This document shows positions 43,770 through 52,725 of a stretch of DNA of 64,000 nucleotides, one piece after another. This DNA comes from Chryseobacterium sp. T16E-39. Its GTDB lineage: Bacteria > Bacteroidota > Bacteroidia > Flavobacteriales > Weeksellaceae. The notes beneath the pieces are model-generated. The model made no database searches, was not told where the DNA came from, and saw nothing but the letters and a program-made list of their open reading frames with translations. The stretch lies in the NCBI RefSeq assembly GCF_002216065.1, contig NZ_CP022282.1, forward strand, positions 124,001-188,000. The letters are read 5' to 3'. How positions within the stretch are numbered: position 1 is the first letter of the stretch; each line of letters opens with the position of its first letter. The translations under genes and the position numbers were made by a program.

Positions 43770-44678
43770 TCAATTAAACGACTCTCTGAATTCAACCGGA
43801 CTCATCTTCGTCATTTTCTTAAAAAACTTACTAAAAGACTGTGGGTGTTCAAATCCTAACTCATACGCAATTTCACTGATTGATAATTGAGTTGTTGACA
43901 GCTTTTCCTTAGCGAGATTATTAAGCTTATCATGAATATGCTGTTGAGTGCCCTGGCCAGTCAATGATCGTAAAAGGTCACTCAGATAGCTGGGAGAAAT
44001 ACTGAGTTTTTCTGCCAGAGAATGCACTGTGGGAATTCCATATTCAGGCAGGGAAGAAGTATTGAAATATTGATCAAGCGCTTCTTCAAATTTTTCCAAT
44101 ATGCTGTGATTGGCGGCTTTTCGGGTGATAAACTGACGTTTGTAAAATCGGTTGCTATAGCTTACAAGAAGCTCTATTTGTGCAATCATTACATCCTGGC
44201 TGAAATCATCAATCCTGCTTTTTAATTCTTCTTCCATGATGGCAAATACTGCCATAATGGTTTCCTTTTCCTGTTCTGAAAGATGTAAAGCTTCATTGGC
44301 GGCATAGGAAAAGAAGCCGTATTCCTTAATCTTTTTAGCTATTGGATAGGACAGAAGAAAATCAGGATGGAACAACAGGATATAGCCGGAACTCGCTCTG
44401 CCATCGGGACTTTCAAAGACCTGATTGGGAGCAGTAAATATGAGTCCACCTTCTCTGAAATCGTAGTAATTCTGTCCGTATCTTGCCTGGTTGCACATTT
44501 CTGTTTTATATGCGACTTTGTAGAAATTCAGAATCATGGTTTCAGACATTTCTCCAGGCTGAACCGTAATGTCTTTGATATTGATAAAACTCACCAAAGG
44601 ATGTAAGGGCTTTGGGAGCCCTAACACCTTATGCAGATCGGATAAAGATTCAAATTTTTGTGGAATATTTTTATCCAT
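43770..44678 (-). CDS. AraC family regulator, paralog 2
   Basis: A 302-aa protein collinear with the AraC at 40166 over its whole length: LGLPKPLHPLVSFI, YDFREGGLIFTAPNQV and the C-terminal EIAYELGFEHPQSFSKFFKKMT. The sensing domain has diverged more than the HTH, so the two probably share a DNA site but respond to different signals. It lies between tetR and the aldo/keto reductase gene, and the latter is 82 bp upstream on the same strand. Confidence 0.88.
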   Translation of the reverse strand: MDKNIPQKFESLSDLHKVLGLPKPLHPLVSFINIKDITVQPGEMSETMILNFYKVAYKTEMCNQARYGQNYYDFREGGLIFTAPNQVFESPDGRASSGYILLFHPDFLLSYPIAKKIKEYGFFSYAANEALHLSEQEKETIMAVFAIMEEELKSRIDDFSQDVMIAQIELLVSYSNRFYKRQFITRKAANHSILEKFEEALDQYFNTSSLPEYGIPTVHSLAEKLSISPSYLSDLLRSLTGQGTQQHIHDKLNNLAKEKLSTTQLSISEIAYELGFEHPQSFSKFFKKMTKMSPVEFRESFN

Positions 44679-44760
44679 TTCAATGAATGTATTTAATCAG
44701 GAAATTCTTGTACAATTTAGGAATAAATCTCTTTGTGAAATTGATTCTTTTTAGGTAAAA

Positions 44761-45744
44761 TTAATCTTTTAATGTTCTTAGTCTGGCAATGTCTTCGTCT
44801 CTTCTGTCACCGTAAATCTGAATGGTAGATAGTGCTCTTTCTATCTGATCAAATTCACTGTCGTTGAGTATAATATCCGCTGAACCCATGTTTTCTGCGA
44901 TCCTTTGCAGATTTCTGGAACCGGGGATTGGAACGATGAAATTGTTTTTATGCAGCATCCATGCGAGAGAGATTTGTGCAGGAGTTGCTTCTTTGAGCAG
45001 GGCAAATTCATGCAACAGTTCAAGCAATGGCTGATTGGCAATAATATTATCTTTCTCAAAACGGTTGATGACTCTTCGGGCATCAATTCCTTTAAACTCA
45101 GTTTCTGTATTTACCTGACCGGAAAGAAAGCCATTGGCTAATGGTGAAAAAGCTACAAATCCGATTCCGAGCTCTTCACATGTTGGGATCACATCCTTCT
45201 CAAACTGTCTCGCCATAATTGAATATTCACTCTGAATGGCTGTGATCGGTGTGACCGCATGGGCTTTTCGAATTTCCTCTTCTGTAGCCTGCGACTGGCC
45301 CCAGCCCAGGATTTTTCCTTCCCTGATCAGTTCACCCATACAATACGCAATGTCCTCAACAGGAATATCTTTGTTAACGCGGTGTTGATAATACAATTCG
45401 ACATGGTCTGTTTTCAGTCTTTTTAAAGAATTTTCCACTTTACTTTTGATGATCTCCATTAGTTTCCCCGTGGAATATGATTCTATGCTTTCCTGAATCC
45501 AGAATTTGGTGGCAATAGTTACTTTATTTCGGATTCCTGTTAAGGCTTCACCAAGTAACTCTTCGTTGCTGCCCATTCCGTAGGCTTCGGCGGTATCAAA
45601 AAAGGTACAGCCCATGTCGTAGGTGTTGTGAAGTAAGTCAATGGATTCTTTCCGGTCAGGTATAGAACCATATCCCTGGCTTAGTCCCATACTGCCATAA
45701 CCGATAGCCGATACTTCGAGGTTTCTCAATTTTCTTGATTTCAT
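44761..45744 (-). CDS. aldo/keto reductase
   Basis: 327 aa from the ATG at 45744; an in-frame ATG 36 bases upstream would fall at the -7 region and is rejected. The core has Asp/Tyr (FFDTAEAYGMGSNEEL), Lys (ATKFW) and His (YYQHRVN), the AKR tetrad, in order, and the NADPH-binding PIPGSRNLQRIAENMGS near the C-terminus. Related to the AKR11/13 type. The start is preceded by a -7 TTTG and by the same CGTAGCC direct repeats as in the epimerase promoter. Confidence 0.92.
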   Translation of the reverse strand: MKSRKLRNLEVSAIGYGSMGLSQGYGSIPDRKESIDLLHNTYDMGCTFFDTAEAYGMGSNEELLGEALTGIRNKVTIATKFWIQESIESYSTGKLMEIIKSKVENSLKRLKTDHVELYYQHRVNKDIPVEDIAYCMGELIREGKILGWGQSQATEEEIRKAHAVTPITAIQSEYSIMARQFEKDVIPTCEELGIGFVAFSPLANGFLSGQVNTETEFKGIDARRVINRFEKDNIIANQPLLELLHEFALLKEATPAQISLAWMLHKNNFIVPIPGSRNLQRIAENMGSADIILNDSEFDQIERALSTIQIYGDRRDEDIARLRTLKD

Positions 45745-45770
45745 TGTATTCTTATTTAAAATTAATGATA

Positions 45771-45829
45771 CAAAGGTCACCTTATTGTATTGGCTTGACG
45801 TAGCCGGATTGAGGGATCACGTAGCCTGA
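45771..45829 (-). promoter_or_regulatory. AraC-type direct-repeat operator and -7 box of the aldo/keto reductase gene
   Basis: Plus-strand CGTAGCCGGA (45799-45808) and CGTAGCCTGA (45820-45829), 21 nt apart. The minus-strand TTTG (45771-45774) lies 24 nt from the proximal repeat. Repeat-to-repeat and repeat-to-TTTG distances both equal those before the epimerase gene. Confidence 0.68.
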
Positions 45830-45986
45830 TTACGGAAATGATCTGAAATCAAAAAAGTTTAGTAAAAAAGAATGAAAACCGGAAAGAGGAAGAGGCTGTA
45901 ATTTTTTTAAGTTTCCAAATGTCTGATTAACCCCTGAAATTGTCTGTTTCAAATACTTTGTCAGTGTTCTGCCTTTCTGTAGGGGC

Positions 45987-45994
45987 TATGTTTG
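45987..45994 (+). promoter_or_regulatory. -7 box of the alpha/beta hydrolase gene
   Basis: TATGTTTG fits TAnnTTTG, 28 bp before the start codon; the -33 is weak. The rest of the 45745-46022 gap is the operator region described above. Confidence 0.5.
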
Positions 45995-46022
45995 CACCAT
46001 AATCATACAAAAATAAACAACA

Positions 46023-46967
46023 ATGAAAGCATTCAGAACCATTTCAGCAGCAAGTATTTTATGTGTAACATTATTTTCAGTAGTGACGGTTTCCTGCAGT
46101 GAGGAAAGCGAGATCATTACCCAGGAAGTACAGGTGGTGAACCATCGTAACGCCAAAACAAAATTTATTAAAGTAAAAGGTAACGACATCGCCTACCGTA
46201 CATGGGGGAAAGAAGGTGGAATACCTCTGGTATTATTACCTGGATTAGGAGGTTCTATGGACGACTGGGATCCGGCGGTAACCGATGGGTTGGCTGAGAA
46301 ATATAAGATCATCATCTTTGATAACCAGGGGGTAGCTTCTTCAAAAGGAACAACACCGAATACCGTACAGGGAATGGCTGATGATGCCATCGCTTTTATC
46401 AAAGCGCTTAACCTGACCAAAGTGAATATCATGGGCTTTTCGATGGGTGGATTTGTCGCTCAGCGGGTTGTTCTGACGGAGCCAGCTCTGATCAATAAAG
46501 TGATCTTAACCGGTACCGGACCTAAAGGAGCGATCGGATTATCCAACCTGCCGAATATCATTGCCGGAACTGCAGGATTGGGACCTGAAGAATCCTTTTT
46601 GAAGTTTGGATTTACCCAATCTGCTGCGAGTGTTGCTGCCGGAAAAGCTTCTTATGAAAGAATCCAGCTCCGTACCACAGACAGAGATCTTGCATTAAGC
46701 GATGCAACATCCAATGCACAGTTTACGGCCGTTTTAAGCTGGGCACAGCCTGATCCTAATTCGCTTGAAGATATAAAAATGATCAAACAACCTGTTCTGA
46801 TCGCTCATGGAGAAAATGATCTTCCCGTGTCGGTTCAGAATGCACAGAATATGAAACAAAATTTAGAGCATGCCGATCTTGTGGTCTTTCCGGATTCCGG
46901 ACATGCGTCTTTCTTTCAGAATCATAATGCGTTTGTGGCGAAAGCCGTTGCGTTTTTAAGTGAGTAG
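46023..46967 (+). CDS. alpha/beta hydrolase, lipoprotein
   Basis: A 314-aa protein. The lipobox VVTVSC (Cys25) marks it as membrane-anchored. The oxyanion loop LLPGLGGSMDDW (~71-82), nucleophile elbow GFSMGG (Ser140), Asp in HGENDLPVSV (~263) and His in DSGHASFF (~294) form the triad of a peptidase/perhydrolase-like enzyme. The substrate is unknown. Divergent from the aldo/keto reductase gene. Confidence 0.88.
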   Translation: MKAFRTISAASILCVTLFSVVTVSCSEESEIITQEVQVVNHRNAKTKFIKVKGNDIAYRTWGKEGGIPLVLLPGLGGSMDDWDPAVTDGLAEKYKIIIFDNQGVASSKGTTPNTVQGMADDAIAFIKALNLTKVNIMGFSMGGFVAQRVVLTEPALINKVILTGTGPKGAIGLSNLPNIIAGTAGLGPEESFLKFGFTQSAASVAAGKASYERIQLRTTDRDLALSDATSNAQFTAVLSWAQPDPNSLEDIKMIKQPVLIAHGENDLPVSVQNAQNMKQNLEHADLVVFPDSGHASFFQNHNAFVAKAVAFLSE

Positions 46968-46985
46968 TTTTTGTTTTTAATTGAG

Positions 46986-47018
46986 AGCCTATCGGTAACG
47001 GTAGGCTTTCTGTTTTTG
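46986..47018 (+). terminator. terminator of the alpha/beta hydrolase gene
   Basis: AGCCTATCG / CGGTAGGCT stem with a short loop, then a T-rich tract. Confidence 0.75.
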
Positions 47019-47090
47019 TTACATGCAAGACACTATTTATGACAATGATCATCAGGGCTGTAGTATAGTTCTATTACCCTATTTTTGAAC

Positions 47091-47213
47091 AGATCTCGAT
47101 ACATTTTTCTAACGAAAAACACTCGATCTGACGGAAGATCAAAGTTTATATAAGTATAGAGAAAATTGGGTACGTCACTTCGAGTAGATTTTGAAAAAAT
47201 CGTATCGAGAAGT
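47091..47213. repeat. inverted-repeat element, two ~42-nt arms
   Basis: The left arm (47091-47132) begins TCTCGATAC and ends CTCGATCTGACG. The right arm (47172-47213), read on the other strand, begins TCTCGATACG and ends CTCGAAGTGACG. The middle of each arm is A/T-rich. This is a paired, REP-like repeat between the alpha/beta hydrolase and DUF5700 genes. I see no gene in 46968-47373. Confidence 0.65.
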
Positions 47214-47373
47214 TTCTGTTTTTGAAGGGTGAAATTTAATTTAGATTTTTTAACCCCAAAACATCATTTATTTTACCAGCTGGATTTAACAATATGCCCC
47301 TACAAAATTTATTACACAACATTTGTGTTTTTTAGTACTTTAGCCATACACTATTGTATTAAAAAATAAATCA

Positions 47374-48465
47374 ATGAAACCGAGAATTTTACTTACTTTT
47401 TTTCTTTTTCTCACAGCCCAATTGGCTTATTCTCAAACTTTCGATGATTCGTCATGTTGGGAATATTTTAAAATCACTGAAAGTTTAAAGAAGAATGAAC
47501 CCCTTGATAAGAAAACCTGGAATCAGTTTCTGAAAAATGAGGCTATACAGGTTTATCTGAAGGATCAGGGAGTAGACAGTACCTATACAGAAAGCTACAG
47601 AAAGACGATGGAGATCGTTTATATGCCAAAAAACAGCAGCATATTGCAGGAAAAACTGAAAGACCGAAACAACAACTGGTGGATCTATAATGTGAACGAG
47701 TATAAAGTGAATGAGGACCAGATGAAAAAGTATCTTACAGAGATCAAAAAAGACCCTAAAAAGTATTTTGAAACCTGCTATCAATATACTTATCAGATGC
47801 TTCCAAAGAAGAATCATACCACAGCTCCTGAATATAAAATTACGATCATTCCTATTCACAATGATGCCCACGTGGAAAGCAAATGGATGGTGTTCACACT
47901 TCTTGCAGCATATTTTCACGACAATAATAAAATGGGAGTACTGGGAGGTCATGAATTTCAGCATGTATTAAGGCCCCGTCTGGTATTTGATGTCGAAGAT
48001 CAGGATAAAGTATTGGTGGCAATTCTTCAGAGAATATTAAATGAAGGAAGTGCGGATCTTGTTGACAAGCGGTACGAGGGTGATGATGCGATGAAGCTTT
48101 TGGAATTTCAAAGAGAGTATGGTAAAGAATTTCTCACCGAGGGAGCGAAAGTGATTAAAAATATGGACTCTCTGCTATCCGTAAAACCATTAGACCGTTC
48201 GAAATTAAAGATCAATAAACTCATCAACAGCTGGAGTACAAGTGGTCATATTCCGGGGTATTATATGGCGAATATCATTGAAAAGGGAGGATACAAAAAA
48301 GAGTTGATCAAGCATATTGAAGATCCTTTCGAATTTGTTTACCTCTATGATAAGGCTTCTAAAAAGGTTAAAGACGCTTATATATTGTCTGCTACAACAA
48401 TGGATCTTATTCATGAGCTGGATAAAAAGTACAGACCTAAAGCCCAAGTGCAACAGCACTCATAA
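47374..48465 (+). CDS. DUF5700 putative zinc-dependent protease
   Basis: A 363-aa secreted protein (signal to LAYSQ, ~21). The zinc motif HEFQH occurs mid-protein (GGHEFQHVLRPRLVF, ~residue 193), and NEGSADLVDKRYEG (~226) supplies a possible third ligand, as in gluzincin-like enzymes. The surrounding layout matches the DUF5700 family. Probably periplasmic; no substrate is known. Confidence 0.78.
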   Translation: MKPRILLTFFLFLTAQLAYSQTFDDSSCWEYFKITESLKKNEPLDKKTWNQFLKNEAIQVYLKDQGVDSTYTESYRKTMEIVYMPKNSSILQEKLKDRNNNWWIYNVNEYKVNEDQMKKYLTEIKKDPKKYFETCYQYTYQMLPKKNHTTAPEYKITIIPIHNDAHVESKWMVFTLLAAYFHDNNKMGVLGGHEFQHVLRPRLVFDVEDQDKVLVAILQRILNEGSADLVDKRYEGDDAMKLLEFQREYGKEFLTEGAKVIKNMDSLLSVKPLDRSKLKINKLINSWSTSGHIPGYYMANIIEKGGYKKELIKHIEDPFEFVYLYDKASKKVKDAYILSATTMDLIHELDKKYRPKAQVQQHS

Positions 48466-48555
48466 TAATTCTCTCTATTAAAGAGCACGGATTTTATCTC
48501 CAATAAAGAATTTTGTTTTTATTGAATACAATTCCAGGATACTTATCCACAATAT

Positions 48556-48621
48556 TGTCATTCCGTAGGAATCTAAACGAAGCTTTTAAAAATGCATTGT
48601 TGAGATTCCTACGGAATGACA
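48556..48621. repeat. 66-bp hairpin with a perfect 19-bp stem
   Basis: TGTCATTCCGTAGGAATCT (48556-48574) and its exact reverse complement (48603-48621) frame a 28-nt loop. The stem extends with one mismatch. No T-run follows, so a terminator is unlikely. The outer GTCATTC and GAATCT resemble the unit at 6400-6435. Confidence 0.75.
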
Positions 48622-48741
48622 TATCTGGGTAAAATATAATACGTTTATATAATAGCACTTATCGAAAATTTTAGATTTTCCTGCACCTTAAAGCAGCATT
48701 ATATCTATAAAAAAACTTTGCGTCTTAGCGATTAATCAACC

Positions 48742-49374
48742 CTAATTAAGCTCTACAAAAAGCTCCTCGTTAGGCCTTCTCACTTTTTTAAGATTCACGA
48801 GCCAGTCATTTTCTTCATCTCTATACCCTAAAGCCAAAAGAACTGTACTCTTCAATCCCTGCTCACGAAGATTAAGGATCTCATCATACGCTTCACTGTC
48901 GAATCCTTCCAGAGGAGTAGCATCTACTTTCACATGGGCAGCGGCAAGAAGACCAAACCCCAATGCAAGGTAAGCCTGATGGGCAGCACCCACAAAATGC
49001 TGTTCCTTACTTCTCTGATCCATGATGCCGAGAAGTTTTAAACGATAGTCATCAGTGGCACTGGAAGGCAGGTTACGTTCCTTATTGCTGAATTCGAAGA
49101 ATGTATTCACTCTTTCCGGAGTGTACTCGTCCCATGCGGCAAAAACCAGCAGGTGAGAAGCCTGAAGAATCTGCTTCTGTTCCCATGAAAAAGGATATAA
49201 CTTTTCTTTTAATTCCTGATTGGTGATCACAAAAACCTTGAAAGGCTGTAAACCTGAACTCGAAGGCGACAAACGAATCGCTTCAAGGATCTGGTCGATC
49301 TTTTCATTTTCTATTGTTTTACCATTATAGCTTTTAGTGGCAAATCTCCATTGTAATGTTTCCTGTAATGACAT
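48742..49374 (-). CDS. nitroreductase family NAD(P)H-dependent oxidoreductase (NfsB-like)
   Basis: A 210-aa flavoenzyme of the nitroreductase fold: RFATKSYNGKTI (FMN phosphate region, residues 9-20), IRLSPSSSGLQPFKVFVI, GAAHQAYLALGFGLLAAA and STVLLALGYRDEEND. It reduces quinones or nitro compounds. It is divergent from the HxlR regulator at 49551, the usual partner for control of such reductases. A -7 box TAACTTTG lies on the minus strand at 49429-49436. Confidence 0.9.
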   Translation of the reverse strand: MSLQETLQWRFATKSYNGKTIENEKIDQILEAIRLSPSSSGLQPFKVFVITNQELKEKLYPFSWEQKQILQASHLLVFAAWDEYTPERVNTFFEFSNKERNLPSSATDDYRLKLLGIMDQRSKEQHFVGAAHQAYLALGFGLLAAAHVKVDATPLEGFDSEAYDEILNLREQGLKSTVLLALGYRDEENDWLVNLKKVRRPNEELFVELN

Positions 49375-49428
49375 AATGTTGAGTGTTTTTTATTAAAATC
49401 TGTTGAGGTTTTAATCTCATTTATGGTA

Positions 49429-49533
49429 CAAAGTTAGGGTGTTTAGGTTTCCAAAATACACCTGTTCCCTGTTGGTAACCAGTTACAAAAAAGTAACCAG
49501 GTGAATTTTTATAGGAAGATTTGCGTAATTTTG
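49429..49533. promoter_or_regulatory. divergent promoters and putative HxlR operator
   Basis: TAACTTTG (minus, 49429-49436) faces the nitroreductase and TAATTTTG (plus, 49526-49533) faces the HxlR gene. Between them GTAACCAG occurs twice (49475-49482 and 49493-49500), 18 nt apart, framed by CACCTGTT and CCAGGTG. Confidence 0.5.
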
Positions 49534-49550
49534 ATTAATAATTTCAGGGT

Positions 49551-49937
49551 ATGAAAAAAGATAAAATTGAAATCGGAGAAAAATGCAAAAGCCACATCCG
49601 CGGAGTAAAGGATACCATGGATCTGCTTGATGGAAAATGGAAAACCCTTATTATAAGCCATCTTTATTATGTGGGGACGATGCGTTTTATGGATTTAAAA
49701 AGACAGGTGGAAGGGATTGCTTCCAAAACCCTTTCCAAAGAATTGAAAGACCTCGAAATGAATAATCTGGTCAAAAGGACCCAAAACAACACCATGCCCG
49801 TTTCCGTAGATTATCAACTGACCTGTTTTGGAGAAAGCCTGCATACGATTATTGATACCATGGGTGAATGGGGGATCAGGTACAGGAAAGATTTATTAGG
49901 AAAAGAAACGAAAGTGGTTGCTGAAGTTATCGACTGA
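49551..49937 (+). CDS. HxlR family transcriptional regulator
   Basis: A 128-aa winged-HTH protein: KDTMDLLDGKWKTLIISHL, RFMDLKRQVEGIASKTLSKELKDLEMNNLVKRT and VDYQLTCFGESLHTIIDTMGEWG are the family blocks. One conserved Cys lies near the N-terminus (EKCKSH), a position used by redox-sensing members (HypR, QorR). Divergent from a nitroreductase, it likely controls that gene in response to quinones or electrophiles (inference). Confidence 0.9.
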   Translation: MKKDKIEIGEKCKSHIRGVKDTMDLLDGKWKTLIISHLYYVGTMRFMDLKRQVEGIASKTLSKELKDLEMNNLVKRTQNNTMPVSVDYQLTCFGESLHTIIDTMGEWGIRYRKDLLGKETKVVAEVID

Positions 49938-50109
49938 TTCTTCCAACGAAATGAAATTTTGATTGAAGAAGTATTACCATAAAACTTAAGAGAACAGTCT
50001 TTTTACTTCAAATTTCAATTAGAGGGAAGATTGTAAATGAAAAATCTGAAAGTTTTACCTTTTTATCCTGCCCGAAAAAGGTAATATTGTAACAATTAAA
50101 TGCAGACTC

Positions 50110-50457
50110 ATGGACTTAAAAATACTTTCAATTGTTTGGGGGGTAAAGGACCTTAACAGAGCCATTACGTTTTGGTGCAAGGCATTAAATTACGAGCTTA
50201 AAAGAGATCCCGATATCGATTTTGCGATTTTAATCCCCAAAAATGGTACAGGGATGCAATTGTCGTTGAAGTTAACCAGTTCCGATGAACCCAAGAGGCA
50301 TCATATCGATCTCATAACGGAAAATCAGAAAGAAGAAGTTAATCGGCTGCTCAGCATTGGAGCTACGAAAGTAGAAGATTGGAATTATGAACCGGATGCT
50401 GACTATGTAGTCCTGCTTGATCCTGAAGGAAACTCTTTTTGTGTAGTTCAGGCGTAA
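50110..50457 (+). CDS. VOC family protein (glyoxalase/bleomycin-resistance fold)
   Basis: A 115-aa protein with two beta-alpha-beta-beta-beta modules: WGVKDLNRAITFWCKALNYEL and HHIDLITENQKEEVNRLL, ending in VVLLDPEGNSFCVVQ. Metal ligands are partly visible (His in RHHIDL, Glu in DPEGN). No specific reaction is inferable. It converges with the AraC gene at 50492. Confidence 0.87.
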   Translation: MDLKILSIVWGVKDLNRAITFWCKALNYELKRDPDIDFAILIPKNGTGMQLSLKLTSSDEPKRHHIDLITENQKEEVNRLLSIGATKVEDWNYEPDADYVVLLDPEGNSFCVVQA

Positions 50458-50491
50458 AAGACCAGGATGCACTGAATTATTTTGCCTTCCT

Positions 50492-51448
50492 TTATTTCAG
50501 ATTATTACTGTATTTTTTTGGCTTTTGACCCATATGTTTTTCAAATACTCTTGAAAAATGACTTAGGTTTTCAAACCCCATTTGATAGCCTGCTTCTGAT
50601 ACGGATAGTTTTTCATCCCGCAAAAGCCGGGCAGCTTCTTTCATGCGTAAATGCTGATAGTAATCGTAAATTCCCATGCCGAAAACCTGGGTGAATATTC
50701 TGCGGAGCTTAAGTTCGTTCATTCCTGCAATTTGTTTCAGTTCTGCAATGCTGGTTGGTTGGCTTAATGAAGAAACTATTTTGTCGCGCACCTGGTAAAT
50801 AGATTTTATTTCCTTTCCGCTTAGTTTTTGGTGGACTGAACTTTCCCGTTTGCGCAAACTTTCAAATAAATAAAAAAGAAGTTCCATTGCCTTGATCTTG
50901 TAGTAATAACTTTTCATTGTGTCTGGCGCTTCTTTTTTCACGATGTCGTTTACGGTGCGTAAAATATCATCCGTCATCAATTCTTCAATCAGAAAACTGT
51001 TGGTATCATCGAACAGGAATTGAAAATAGGGAGATTCCTCCTTCAGAAAACTTTTCAGATAATCGGCACTGATGCTGATGGAAACATAGGTGGCCTGTGT
51101 ATTTTTTGTAAAATTGATTTTCTGCTGTATCGTAAATGGGAATATACGTACAAAGGGTGCATCTCCGGGCAGTTTGATTGTACTTGTACCAGAAGAGGTC
51201 CCGTCATCATCAAAGATGTTATAAAATAAAAACCCAATACTGTCTTTGATCGATGAGGTTGCAGTTTTGCGGATAAAATTCTTTTTAATGTTAAACGTAC
51301 CAAAATGCATGGCTATATCCGGCAAAAATGTGAAGGCTTTAAAAAGTTTGACCTCGACATACTGTAGCTCGTCCAGTGTAGTCAGTCCTACCTTGGTTGC
51401 ATATTCAAGAATTCTGTGGTCTATATCTTTATGATCTGCATTGCTCAT
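50492..51448 (-). CDS. AraC family transcriptional regulator
   Basis: A 318-aa protein whose C-terminal AraC double HTH (~220-318; QVFGMGIYDYYQHLRMKEAARLLR, LSVSEAGYQMGFENLSHFSRVFEKHMGQKPKKY) is typical; the N-terminal ~200 aa form a separate domain. It is divergent from the FAD monooxygenase gene by 102 bp, and inverted TTTACGA/TCGTAAA half-sites at 51453-51459 and 51490-51496 lie between, which suggests it controls that gene. Confidence 0.88.
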   Translation of the reverse strand: MSNADHKDIDHRILEYATKVGLTTLDELQYVEVKLFKAFTFLPDIAMHFGTFNIKKNFIRKTATSSIKDSIGFLFYNIFDDDGTSSGTSTIKLPGDAPFVRIFPFTIQQKINFTKNTQATYVSISISADYLKSFLKEESPYFQFLFDDTNSFLIEELMTDDILRTVNDIVKKEAPDTMKSYYYKIKAMELLFYLFESLRKRESSVHQKLSGKEIKSIYQVRDKIVSSLSQPTSIAELKQIAGMNELKLRRIFTQVFGMGIYDYYQHLRMKEAARLLRDEKLSVSEAGYQMGFENLSHFSRVFEKHMGQKPKKYSNNLK

Positions 51449-51452
51449 AATT

Positions 51453-51512
51453 TTTACGACTATTTTTAATAGCTATTGGAGTATTTTAATCGTAAAGTTA
51501 CTGCTAATTTTG
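51453..51512. promoter_or_regulatory. operator/promoter region between AraC and FAD monooxygenase genes
   Basis: TTTACGA (51453-51459) and its inverse TCGTAAA (51490-51496) are 37 nt apart; a -7 box TAATTTTG lies at 51505-51512 for the monooxygenase gene. Confidence 0.45.
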
Positions 51513-51550
51513 TTCTATCAATGTTACAATAACAATTAAATTTTCAAGTT

Positions 51551-52660
51551 ATGAAAAAACAAGTTTTGATCTCAGGGGCAAGCTTTGCCGGATTAACATT
51601 AGCCTATTGGTTAAACAAATTTGGTTATAAGGTGACAGTCGTAGAAATCGGCAAAGAGCTTAGAAGCGGCGGTTCACCCATCGATGTCCGTGGCAAAGCC
51701 CTGGATATTGTAAAAGAAATGGGAATACTACAAAAAATAAAAGACCAGGAATTTATCCATACCGATGAGGTTGTCAATGCCAAAGGTGAAACACTCACTA
51801 CTTTTTCAATCAATGCACTGGAAGAATATCTCGGTGATATTGAAATCCATCGCAGCGACCTGGTAGATATTATTTTTGATATTGTTCCTAAGGATGAAGT
51901 CGAAATTGTTTTCGGAAACAGCATAAAAACATTGATCCAACATGAAGATCGGGTTGATGTGTCCTTTGAACATGGAGCGGACAGAAGTTTTGATTTTGTA
52001 TTTGGGGCAGATGGTACGCACTCTATTGTAAGGAAACTTGTATTCGGTCCTGAAGAAAATTTCAAAAAGTTTTTCGGTGTTTACTTTGCTTTTGCTAAAG
52101 CGGATCATATAGAAACAGGTAAGTCGGGTAATACGGGAATCGTATACCGGGAGTTGGGTAAACAAGCTGTTATCTACCATTTTAAAGAGGGAGCGAACGC
52201 TATACTCATGTTTAGAGCACCTCAATTGGATTGGGATTATAGAAATAATGAACAGCACAAACAAATTCTGAAAGAATATTTTGGCAACAATACGAATTGG
52301 AAAATCCCTGAAATATTAGATACCATGCTGCATTCTGACAATTTGTATTTTGATGAAGCCTGTCAGATTCATATACCGAACTGGACGAAAGGGCGTGTTG
52401 CCTTACTTGGAGATGCAGCACATGCTCCAAGCTTTTTTACAGGAATGGGGACAAGTCTGGCTTTACAAGGTGCAACGTTGCTAGCAAAGGAGCTTAACGC
52501 CAATGATGATTATAGAACTGCTTTTGGGAAGTATCATGAAATTTTCAAACCAGTTGCAGAAGACATTCAATCCCGCATTACACGAGGGTTAAAAGTGCAG
52601 CTACCCGAAACAGAAGAAGAGTTACAGGCATCTTTTGCGGCGATGACTAATAATCCATAA
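51551..52660 (+). CDS. FAD-dependent monooxygenase (aromatic hydroxylase family)
   Basis: A 369-aa flavoprotein. The N-terminal FAD motif GASFAGLTLAYWL (7-19), the DG motif GADGTHSIVRKL (~155), and the second FAD motif LLGDAAHAPSFFTGMGTSLAL (~285) are all present, as in PHBH-like/TetX-type hydroxylases. The substrate is not evident, and a tetracycline-inactivating role cannot be called from this. Divergent from an AraC regulator, and followed by a small peptide gene 66 bp away. Confidence 0.88.
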   Translation: MKKQVLISGASFAGLTLAYWLNKFGYKVTVVEIGKELRSGGSPIDVRGKALDIVKEMGILQKIKDQEFIHTDEVVNAKGETLTTFSINALEEYLGDIEIHRSDLVDIIFDIVPKDEVEIVFGNSIKTLIQHEDRVDVSFEHGADRSFDFVFGADGTHSIVRKLVFGPEENFKKFFGVYFAFAKADHIETGKSGNTGIVYRELGKQAVIYHFKEGANAILMFRAPQLDWDYRNNEQHKQILKEYFGNNTNWKIPEILDTMLHSDNLYFDEACQIHIPNWTKGRVALLGDAAHAPSFFTGMGTSLALQGATLLAKELNANDDYRTAFGKYHEIFKPVAEDIQSRITRGLKVQLPETEEELQASFAAMTNNP

Positions 52661-52725
52661 AAATTAAGAGCTATTTTATAGTTAATTTATTTATATTTGA
52701 TAAATAACCATAAAATAAAAAATTC

